A stretch of 32,826 nucleotides of DNA from Clostridia bacterium (GTDB taxonomy: Bacteria > Bacillota > Clostridia > Oscillospirales > CAG-272). Location of the stretch: positions 1 to 32,826 of the forward strand of contig JAFXJH010000005.1 of NCBI GenBank assembly GCA_017532425.1. Direction: 5' to 3'. Of the stretch, positions 6,971-12,710 are shown one piece after another. The notes beneath the pieces are model-generated. The model searched no databases. It was given only the letters and a program-made list of their open reading frames with translations, and was not told the DNA's origin. Position 1 is the stretch's first letter. The number at the start of each line of letters is the position of its first letter. A program made the translations under genes and the position numbers.

Positions 6971-7759
6971 ATGGAACTTATAACTAATTATCTTTTGCAG
7001 CTTGTTTTCAGTATCGGAATTATCGTAGTTTTCGGTCTTCTGATAATGCTCTGCCGCAGATGGTTTTGCAATCTGATGGGGCCTAAGGGCTATAAGATAT
7101 TGCTCATCACGGGAGCTGTCGGAACACCGATACACGAGCTCAGCCACGCTCTTATGTGCCTTATTTTCGGTCATAAGATAACCGATATGAAGCTGTATCA
7201 GCCCGATTCCGATGACGGAACGCTCGGCTACGTAAATCACTCGTATAATCCCAAGAATCTTTATCATCAGATCGGTAACTTCTTTATCGGCATAGCTCCG
7301 ATAGTGTGCGGAAACGCGTTTTTACTGTTCCTGATGGCACTGCTCGTGCCTGACGTTTTTTCTGACGTAGGTGCGGCTATTGCGGGAGTTGATCCCTCGT
7401 TTGGAGGATATATATCAGTTATTCCCGAGATCTTCGCGGGAATCTTCAGCCCTTCCAACTTCGCTGACTGGAGATGGTGGATCTTCCTCGTGCTTGCGAT
7501 TATGGTCGCGAGCCATATGGAGCTCAGCCCCGCTGATATAAAGGGAAGCGTAGTAGGTCTTCTCTGCATCTCGGGCATAGTTCTCGTCGTTGACGTGCTT
7601 CTGTTCATCATATCTATCAGCGCTCTTGAGGTTGTTACGGAAGCGTTCATCACATTCTCCGCTTATATGGCAAGTTTCCTTGTGCTCTCCGTCTTCTTCT
7701 TGCTTTTGATGGTGCTCGTTGCCCTTGCCGTCAGCGGAATCAGAAATCTCAGAAGATAA
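6971..7759 (+). CDS. Membrane protein with HExxH motif (M50-like putative metalloprotease)
   Basis: 262 residues, mostly hydrophobic, with about five or six membrane segments (about 8-27, 42-66, 103-125, 165-185, 200-215, 225-255). A GTPIHELSHALMC segment puts H55, E56 and H59 in a zinc HExxH motif at a membrane segment, as in intramembrane metalloproteases. A later IGNFFIGIAPIVCGN stretch could supply other active-site contacts, but no clear third zinc ligand was identified. GGAGG lies 5 nt before the chosen ATG; the ATG one codon earlier is too close to it. It is monocistronic, with a strong promoter and terminator. Substrate unknown. Confidence 0.75.
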   Translation: MELITNYLLQLVFSIGIIVVFGLLIMLCRRWFCNLMGPKGYKILLITGAVGTPIHELSHALMCLIFGHKITDMKLYQPDSDDGTLGYVNHSYNPKNLYHQIGNFFIGIAPIVCGNAFLLFLMALLVPDVFSDVGAAIAGVDPSFGGYISVIPEIFAGIFSPSNFADWRWWIFLVLAIMVASHMELSPADIKGSVVGLLCISGIVLVVDVLLFIISISALEVVTEAFITFSAYMASFLVLSVFFLLLMVLVALAVSGIRNLRR

Positions 7760-7789
7760 TATACATAATACGGCTATATAATAAAAATC

Positions 7790-7821
7790 CGAGCGGTGCA
7801 TTGAAGTGCCGCTCGTTTTTT
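7790..7821 (+). terminator. Terminator after the M50-like gene
   Basis: CGAGCGG (7790-7796) pairs with CCGCTCG (7809-7815), followed by six T. Confidence 0.85.
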
Positions 7822-7861
7822 AATATTGAAGAATAAAGACCGTTTATTGGAGTATTGCGTA

Positions 7862-7890
7862 TTGATTTTTGGATTTTTTTACATTATAAT
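7862..7890 (+). promoter_or_regulatory. Promoter of the Gfo/Idh/MocA gene
   Basis: TTGATT at 7862-7867 and TATAAT at 7885-7890 with a 17-bp spacer. A small GCGC-ATTT-GCGC hairpin followed by TTTT lies in the 5' UTR just downstream. Confidence 0.75.
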
Positions 7891-7934
7891 GTATGTAGAA
7901 GCGCATTTGCGCCTTTTCTGAAAGGAATAAGAAA

Positions 7935-8960
7935 ATGAAGAAAATAAAGATAATACAGGTTGGGATAGGACACGACCACTCTATACCGACGTACAGAAGT
8001 ATGGTAAAGCAGAGTGATGTTTTCGACGTGCTCGGACTTGTTCTTTGTGACGGCGAGGCGGAAAAATTCGCGAAGAAATTAAAAAGCTACGGGGACGTGA
8101 AGATCTTTACCCTTGACGAGGCGCTTGAAATAAAAGATCTTGACGCTGTGGCGATAGAGTGTGAGGACTGTGATCTTACGCGCTATTCTATGCTCTTTGC
8201 CGAGCGCGGCGTGCATATACATATGGATAAGCCGGGCGGTGTATCGCAGGATGAGTACGAGCGTATGCTCTCCGTAATGAAGAAAAAGGGTCTTGTATTC
8301 CAAACGGGGTATATGTACAGATACAATCCCGTGATAGCCGAAAAGCTTGCAGCTGCAAGGCGCGGCGACTTTGGCGAGATCTATTCCGTAGAGGCGCATA
8401 TGGACTGCATTCACCCGAAAGAAAAGCGCGCGTGGCTTGGTGATTATCCCGGCGGTATGATGTATTATCTCGGTTGCCACCTGATAGATCTCATCGTTTT
8501 GTTCCAAGGATTGCCTGAGGAGATAATACCTTTTAATATGCCGACGGGCTTCGACGGTGTTACCGCCTCCGACTACGGTATGGCGGTGCTCAAATACGAG
8601 AACGGTATTTCCTTTGCCAAGACCTGTGCTGCCGAGCCCGGTGGATTTATGCGCCGTCAGATCGTGGTTTGCGGAAAAGACGCAACGGTCGAGATGAAGC
8701 CAACGGAGCAATACGTTGACGGTGCAAATATCACGACTCCTACCGTCATAAGAAAAAGCGAGGGTGGCTGGCAGGCTGTCTATAGCGAGGAGAGGGCACA
8801 GCCCTTCGACAGATACGACACCATGATGCGGCATTTTGCCGAGTATATCCGAGGTGAGAGGGAAAATCCTTACACCTATGAGTACGAGGCTCAGATCCAT
8901 AAGGTCGTTCTCGCAGCTTGCGGTGTGAGTATTGATTACAAAGCACGGATAAAATTATAA
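7935..8960 (+). CDS. Gfo/Idh/MocA family oxidoreductase
   Basis: 341 residues. The family uses NAD(P) to oxidise or reduce sugars, inositols and similar polyols. Seen: an N-terminal Rossmann start (KIIQVGIGHDHS), AVAIECEDCDL before the MDKPGG motif (catalytic Lys 99), YMYRYNP after it, and the C-terminal-domain motif GGMMYYLGCHLID with His 182 and Asp 185 in the usual catalytic places. Length is typical. AAAGGA precedes the ATG. An MDR dehydrogenase is the next chromosomal gene on the other side of an inserted cassette; such pairs are common in sugar or inositol use. The exact substrate cannot be told. Confidence 0.9.
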   Translation: MKKIKIIQVGIGHDHSIPTYRSMVKQSDVFDVLGLVLCDGEAEKFAKKLKSYGDVKIFTLDEALEIKDLDAVAIECEDCDLTRYSMLFAERGVHIHMDKPGGVSQDEYERMLSVMKKKGLVFQTGYMYRYNPVIAEKLAAARRGDFGEIYSVEAHMDCIHPKEKRAWLGDYPGGMMYYLGCHLIDLIVLFQGLPEEIIPFNMPTGFDGVTASDYGMAVLKYENGISFAKTCAAEPGGFMRRQIVVCGKDATVEMKPTEQYVDGANITTPTVIRKSEGGWQAVYSEERAQPFDRYDTMMRHFAEYIRGERENPYTYEYEAQIHKVVLAACGVSIDYKARIKL

Positions 8961-8966
8961 TATACG

Positions 8967-9009
8967 AAAATCGCTGTGGCAATAGGGACGTACCCTAAAG
9001 GACAGTTTT
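8967..9009 (+). repeat. Left terminal inverted repeat of the cassette
   Basis: Matches the reverse complement of 9827-9869 at 38 of 43 positions. It starts 6 bp after the stop of the Gfo/Idh gene. Confidence 0.85.
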
Positions 9010-9011
9010 CA

Positions 9012-9094
9012 GAAATACGGTATAGCTCGAAAGAGGTATGCCGTATTTCGCTTTTGTGTCCACAAAAGTAGTGCTTGTCAGGAAAATCGACAAG
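9012..9094. repeat. Cluster of three short palindromes inside the cassette's left end
   Basis: GAAATACGG (9012-9020) pairs with CCGTATTTC (9041-9049); CTTTTGTG (9051-9058) pairs with CACAAAAG (9061-9068); CTTGTC (9074-9079) pairs with GACAAG (9089-9094). They lie between the left terminal repeat and the terminator. Subterminal hairpins like these could be recognition sites for a trans-acting enzyme. Confidence 0.65.
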
Positions 9095-9106
9095 ACGTAG
9101 GTGAAC

Positions 9107-9137
9107 AAAAAGCTCCCTTGTGTAAAGGGAGCTTTTT
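9107..9137 (-). terminator. Terminator of the cassette gene
   Basis: A perfect 13-bp stem, AAAAAGCTCCCTT with AAGGGAGCTTTTT, loop of 5 nt. T runs on both strands make it potentially bidirectional, so it could also end the Gfo/Idh transcript. Confidence 0.9.
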
Positions 9138-9184
9138 GCTATCTGCGTACCGATGCTTTTCGATAAATTTGAATTTGACAATCT

Positions 9185-9703
9185 TCATATGATGTTTTCT
9201 GCTTTTAACCTCAATAAATAAAACTGCTTCAACCATTCCGGCTGCTCTTCAAGAGTATCCTGCATTTTTTGTAATGTTCTTTTTCCAATGCGCCTATCTA
9301 ATACCGCAAACATTCTAACAATTGGATGACTTGAAGAAATGCTCTCCTGTATTTCTTGATTGCGGTATATTCCTAAAGCTTCGCAAAATTCCTCATCTGT
9401 ATATTCCGTACGTTGATTTATAGGATATTTCTCCAACAATGTCCAAAACTCAGCCCAGTATTCACTAACACCGGTTGGGTTAGCATTTTTCGTACATCCA
9501 CTATCAATAAAATAGGTATTCACTGTTTCCCAAGAGAAGCGTTTTACTTGATCGCCATCTATGCAAACCTCAAAAATATGACAACCGTCCATCCCTACGT
9601 ATCTGGTACAACCATATCTTATTCTGCCTTGTAATGAATTGGCAAGCATATCTTGTTCAAGATACTTTCTCATTCCGCTCCATGAACCAAGTATTTTCCC
9701 CAT
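9185..9703 (-). CDS. Cassette-borne protein, possibly SF0329 family
   Basis: 172 residues. The N-terminal pattern SGMRKYLEQDMLANSLQGRI with YGCTRYVGMDGCHIFEVCID recalls the uncharacterised SF0329 family, and the late VLDRRIGKRTLQKM also fits my memory of it; this is a tentative match. No signal peptide, membrane segment or nuclease motif is visible. AAGGTGG lies 6 nt before the chosen ATG; a start 13 codons earlier has no ribosome site. It is the only gene of the TIR-bounded cassette. Codon use looks more AT-rich than that of the flanking metabolic genes. Function unknown. Confidence 0.65.
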   Translation of the reverse strand: MGKILGSWSGMRKYLEQDMLANSLQGRIRYGCTRYVGMDGCHIFEVCIDGDQVKRFSWETVNTYFIDSGCTKNANPTGVSEYWAEFWTLLEKYPINQRTEYTDEEFCEALGIYRNQEIQESISSSHPIVRMFAVLDRRIGKRTLQKMQDTLEEQPEWLKQFYLLRLKAENII

Positions 9704-9755
9704 AAAGACCACCTTCTCGTAAAATTTGTATATATCCGTCATATACTATGCTACT

Positions 9756-9794
9756 ATTATAACACAAAAACCGCAGAAAATCAATCTGCGGTTT
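9756..9794 (-). promoter_or_regulatory. Promoter of the cassette gene with an overlapping hairpin
   Basis: TTGATT at 9784-9779 and TATAAT at 9761-9756, 17-bp spacer. A perfect 10-bp inverted repeat, AAACCGCAGA (9768-9777) with TCTGCGGTTT (9785-9794), covers the -35 box and half the spacer. It could be an operator, or a terminator of incoming transcripts. Confidence 0.7.
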
Positions 9795-9826
9795 CTGCTT
9801 TTTCTGTCGGTGGGTAATGCACTCCA

Positions 9827-9869
9827 AAAACTGTCCTTTAGAATACCGCTCTATTGCCACAGCGATTTT
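9827..9869 (-). repeat. Right terminal inverted repeat of the cassette
   Basis: Reverse complement of the left repeat at 8967-9009 with 38 of 43 matches. It ends 46 bp before the stop codon of the MDR dehydrogenase gene. Confidence 0.85.
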
Positions 9870-9915
9870 TTCACACGGTATGGGGTATACTAAGGTGTTT
9901 GTAAACTATAATTTA

Positions 9916-10923
9916 CTATTCGAGCATCGTCCAATCGAATTGAACGACGGGGAAGGACGGCTCGTTTATAAGGCGCTCGTAGACCGCGCGGCACTCGGCG
10001 GGGGAGTGCACCTCCTCTACGAGGCGCTCAAGGTTCAATCTTCCGTATTTTATAAGTTTTATTATGGCGTTCGCGTCATCTTTCTCAGTCCACCAGCCGT
10101 CTGATGAATCGTGAGCGGGGCGGGCGTTGGTGTGCGCGCCTATGAGCGTGATGCCGGGACCGTGGACCTTGCGGTAATAATCTATCGAGAAATCGGAGCT
10201 TCTCGTACAGCCGAGCAGGGCAACTCTTCCAAAACGTGCCATACAGTCAAGAGCCATATCAAGCCCCTGTCCCTTGCCCGTAACCTCTATTGCGGCGTTG
10301 ACACCGCTGCCCGTTACGCGCTTTACGTTTTCTGCGAATTTTTCGTCGAAGGGATCAAAAGCAAAATCGGCTCCGAGGGTGAGCGCAAGCTCTCGTTTGC
10401 TCTTAACGGGGTCAACGGCGATTATGGGTGCCGCTCCTGCTACGCGTAAAAGCTCAATGGCAATGAGCCCGAGCACGCCGAGGCCCATTACCATAGCGCT
10501 CTCTCCTACCTCAAGGCGGCATTTCCTTATTGCCGCGAGGGGAAACGTAGCAATGTGCACGAGTGCTCCCGCCTCTTCGCTAAGAGCTTCGTCTATGGGA
10601 TAATAGCAATTTCTTCTTATTCTGCAATACTGCGAGTGGGTCGACCACGAGCAAGCCACCCTTTGCCCGACGGCGACGTCGCTTACGTTTTTCCCGACCT
10701 CCGTTACGATGGCGGTAGAGCTGTAACCGCTTCTGCGAGGAAATTTAACGCGCGGGGGGCGTGAGCAGTCAACGGTGTCGCTTCCCGTGAGATTGGCTCT
10801 TTCCGTTCCTGCGCTGATCGACGAGCGCAAGAGCTTAACTATTATCGAGTCGTCCGTTACCTTCGGGATAGGTTCTTCCAAGAGCTCGACTGTGTTCGGC
10901 GCGGTAAAAGATATGTATTTCAT
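9916..10923 (-). CDS. MDR-superfamily dehydrogenase (zinc alcohol dehydrogenase-like)
   Basis: 335 residues. An N-terminal GroES-like domain (about 1-135) is followed by a Rossmann domain with GLGVLG at 147-152 and an acidic cofactor residue near D171 (IIAVD), pointing to NAD. The usual catalytic-zinc Cys near residue 38 is replaced in an ISAGTER segment, and the four-Cys structural zinc cluster is not seen, so it belongs to the branch of MDR enzymes that lack standard zinc sites. The substrate is unknown; the likely partner is the Gfo/Idh enzyme on the other side of the cassette. GGAGG precedes the start, and the promoter region is shared with the divergent AraC gene. Confidence 0.85.
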   Translation of the reverse strand: MKYISFTAPNTVELLEEPIPKVTDDSIIVKLLRSSISAGTERANLTGSDTVDCSRPPRVKFPRRSGYSSTAIVTEVGKNVSDVAVGQRVACSWSTHSQYCRIRRNCYYPIDEALSEEAGALVHIATFPLAAIRKCRLEVGESAMVMGLGVLGLIAIELLRVAGAAPIIAVDPVKSKRELALTLGADFAFDPFDEKFAENVKRVTGSGVNAAIEVTGKGQGLDMALDCMARFGRVALLGCTRSSDFSIDYYRKVHGPGITLIGAHTNARPAHDSSDGWWTEKDDANAIIKLIKYGRLNLERLVEEVHSPAECRAVYERLINEPSFPVVQFDWTMLE

Positions 10924-10950
10924 TTCTTCTCTCCCTCCGTTTTTATTTAT

Positions 10951-10979
10951 ATCTTAGCACCTTGACACCTGAAAAGCAA
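10951..10979 (-). promoter_or_regulatory. Candidate promoter of the MDR dehydrogenase
   Basis: TTGCTT at 10979-10974 and TAAGAT at 10956-10951 with 17 bp between. It overlaps the divergent plus-strand promoter almost completely, so the two would exclude each other. Confidence 0.5.
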
Positions 10980-10990
10980 TATGCTATAAT
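10962..10990 (+). promoter_or_regulatory. Promoter of the first AraC-family gene
   Basis: TTGACA at 10962-10967 and TATAAT at 10985-10990 with a 17-bp spacer, a near-consensus promoter. Confidence 0.85.
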
Positions 10991-11045
10991 GTGAATAATA
11001 GACTCTATTCTGCAAAAAACTTGAATAAAAACGGAGAGTATGAAT

Positions 11046-11813
11046 ATGGATAATACACTTTTCTACAAATATTTTCATTTTATCGAGATATCGAGAAAGG
11101 TGAATTGGCACACCGATAATTCTCGCGGTATACCCTGCAATTTTATCGGCAGGATGCTCTCGGGAAGAGCTGAGATAGTAAGCGCCGAGGACGGAACGCT
11201 TGAGCTTTCCGCGGGGGACGTTTTCTATTTTCCCTTTGGACTCAAGTATCATTCCTATTGGTATGCGGAAGGGGCGGACGTAAGGTTCGAGTCGTATCGC
11301 TTTGATTTTTATCCCTCCGATCTCGGAAAGCGCTTTTGCCTTCAGAAGCTTTATCCGAACGCGGAGCAGCTATCCGTCCTTGACCTTCTCTCGGCTGACA
11401 AGACCGTGACGCCCCTGTCCGTTGGCAGACTGTTTTCGTTTTTCGGCTCTCTTATGCCGTCGATGAAGACGAATGCCCCCGATCCGCGCGCGAGACTTTT
11501 TGAAGAGGCGAGGGAATATATATCTAAAAATCTTGATTTCAAGGTGCCAAAGCTTGCAAGGCATCTCGGAATGAGTGAATCAGGTGTTTACGCATTTTTC
11601 CGCAGCTTTGCCACAACACCGATAGAGGTAAAAAATTCTGTGCTCGCCGAGCGTGCTGTCGCCCTTCTTTCCTCAACTGACCTTTCGGTAGAAGAGATAT
11701 GCGGAAGGCTCGGACTTTCATCTTCTGCGTATTTCAGAAAGGTGATCCGTGATTTTGTCGGCAAATCACCGACAGAGATACGCCGCGAGGTGAGAATCAC
11801 CGATAAAATATAG
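11046..11813 (+). CDS. AraC-family transcription regulator 1
   Basis: 255 residues from the ATG 9 nt after GGAG; an ATG two codons earlier is only 3 nt from it. Residues about 1-95 form a cupin-type sensor half (LELSAGDVFYFPFGLKYHSYW). Residues about 150-248 carry two helix-turn-helix units: VPKLARHLGMSESGVYAFFR and VEEICGRLGLSSSAYFRKVI, ending in the typical FVGKSPTEIRRE. Such proteins usually sense a sugar and switch on neighbouring glycosidase genes. It leads a plus-strand run with a second AraC gene and a GH42-like hydrolase, and is divergent from the MDR dehydrogenase, so either side may be its target. Confidence 0.9.
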   Translation: MDNTLFYKYFHFIEISRKVNWHTDNSRGIPCNFIGRMLSGRAEIVSAEDGTLELSAGDVFYFPFGLKYHSYWYAEGADVRFESYRFDFYPSDLGKRFCLQKLYPNAEQLSVLDLLSADKTVTPLSVGRLFSFFGSLMPSMKTNAPDPRARLFEEAREYISKNLDFKVPKLARHLGMSESGVYAFFRSFATTPIEVKNSVLAERAVALLSSTDLSVEEICGRLGLSSSAYFRKVIRDFVGKSPTEIRREVRITDKI

Positions 11814-11915
11814 AGCGAAAAGGTAAAGAATACAGGCGAAAACGGAATGGATATTGCACATATTCCGTGATAAAATAATGATAAATCGAACAGATTTCTA
11901 AAGCGAAAAGGTAAA
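11814..11915 (+). repeat. 14-bp direct repeat between the two AraC genes
   Basis: AGCGAAAAGGTAAA occurs at 11814-11827 and 11902-11915, 88 bp apart. The second copy provides the ribosome site of the second AraC gene; the first has no start codon after it. Confidence 0.65.
11842..11882 (+). promoter_or_regulatory. Operator-like inverted repeat and weak promoter before AraC 2
   Basis: ACGGAAT (11842-11848) and ATTCCGT (11862-11868) form an inverted repeat. It overlaps a TTGCAC box (11854-11859) followed after 16-17 bp by a TAATGAT stretch. The second AraC gene may thus have its own controlled promoter. Confidence 0.45.
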
Positions 11916-11919
11916 TAAT

Positions 11920-12708
11920 ATGAATGTATTTGATTTTACCGTGAGTGATATGCGCTTTTACGAGCAGTATTATTTTAAGAGTGGAAGCGAGGTAAGCTTC
12001 ATCTCAAAGCCGAGGCTGCATCACGGGATACTTTATTTAAGGTCGTGTGATATCGACGTATATTTACCGTCCGGTGAGATGATTTACGCAAAAAGCGGAG
12101 ACACGCTTTATCTGCCGAGCGGAAGTAAATACCGTTCTGTTTTTGCAAGAGTCACCGATTCTCCACCGTCACTTCTTTTAAATTTTGATCTTCGGCTCGA
12201 TTCTCAAAAATATGCGTTCTCCGACAGAGTAACACTCATTACTTCAAAAGACGCGGGGCGCATAGGTGAGATATTTGAGCAGACGAGAGAAAAGCAGGAC
12301 TCGCCTTTTGGATTGAAGGCGGCACTTTATTCTGTCCTTGAGCTTTGGGATGCTTTTGAGAGTGGAGATATAAAGCGCGATTTTTTGCAAAACACTGTTA
12401 TTACTCCGGCTCTTTCTCTTTTGGAACAGTCCCCGTATTTGAACGTTCCGATCTCTGTTCTTGCTGAGGAATGTCATATGAGTCAGAGCTTTTTCAGAAA
12501 GAAATTTCATGAGATAATGGGCGTCTCGCCAAAGGACTTCTGTCTTGAGAAACGTATCGAAAAGGCGTGCGCGCTTCTTTCATCCGGTGAAGTAAACGTA
12601 AGCGAGGTCAGCCTTTTGCTTGAGTTTTCGAGCCCGTCGTATTTCTCGCGTATTTTTAAGCAGAAAACAGGCTTTTCGCCTATAGATTTTATAAAAGGAA
12701 AGGGATAG
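11920..12708 (+). CDS. AraC-family transcription regulator 2
   Basis: 262 residues. The N-terminal half is a cupin-like sensor (YAKSGDTLYLPSGSKYRSVF at about 51-70). The C-terminal half has two helix-turn-helix units: VPISVLAEECHMSQSFFRKK and VSEVSLLLEFSSPSYFSRIF, ending KTGFSPIDFIK, the AraC signature. AAAAGG lies before the ATG. The gene ends 2 bp before the hydrolase start, so this regulator and the glycosidase are probably made from one mRNA. It resembles AraC 1 only in architecture, so a recent tandem duplication is unlikely. Confidence 0.9.
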   Translation: MNVFDFTVSDMRFYEQYYFKSGSEVSFISKPRLHHGILYLRSCDIDVYLPSGEMIYAKSGDTLYLPSGSKYRSVFARVTDSPPSLLLNFDLRLDSQKYAFSDRVTLITSKDAGRIGEIFEQTREKQDSPFGLKAALYSVLELWDAFESGDIKRDFLQNTVITPALSLLEQSPYLNVPISVLAEECHMSQSFFRKKFHEIMGVSPKDFCLEKRIEKACALLSSGEVNVSEVSLLLEFSSPSYFSRIFKQKTGFSPIDFIKGKG

Positions 12709-12710
12709 TA

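Larger units (their letters stand above)
8967..9869. mobile_element. TIR-bounded single-gene cassette, no transposase
   Basis: The ends are 43-bp inverted repeats (38 of 43 matching): the outer 19 bp (AAAATCGCTGTGGCAATAG) and an inner 14 bp (TAAAGGACAGTTTT) are identical, with a divergent 10-bp middle. Between them lie a complete minus-strand transcription unit (promoter, one gene, strong terminator) and several palindromes near the left end. No transposase or integrase is encoded, so any movement would need an enzyme in trans. It sits between two convergent metabolic genes. No clear target-site duplication was found next to the ends. Confidence 0.75.
10935..11036. promoter_or_regulatory. 12-bp inverted repeat bracketing divergent promoters
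   Basis: CTCCGTTTTTAT (10935-10946) and ATAAAAACGGAG (11025-11036) are perfect reverse complements. Each contains the GGAG ribosome site of one of the two divergent genes, so both mRNAs begin translation with the same ATAAAAACGGAG element. Confidence 0.75.

Noticed and set aside
7415..7801. Long minus-strand reading frames opposite the M50-like gene
   Set aside because: No ribosome site, composition of a shadow frame, and the plus-strand gene has promoter, terminator and a clear domain.
8079..8900. 273-codon minus-strand frame opposite the Gfo/Idh gene
   Set aside because: It lies fully within a well-supported gene, and the product shows no domain-like pattern.
9012..9137. CRISPR-like array from clustered palindromes
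   Set aside because: The palindromes differ in sequence and spacing; there are no identical repeats or cas genes.
8967..9869. Ordinary insertion sequence
   Set aside because: The only gene inside shows no transposase motif (no DDE, HUH or serine recombinase pattern).
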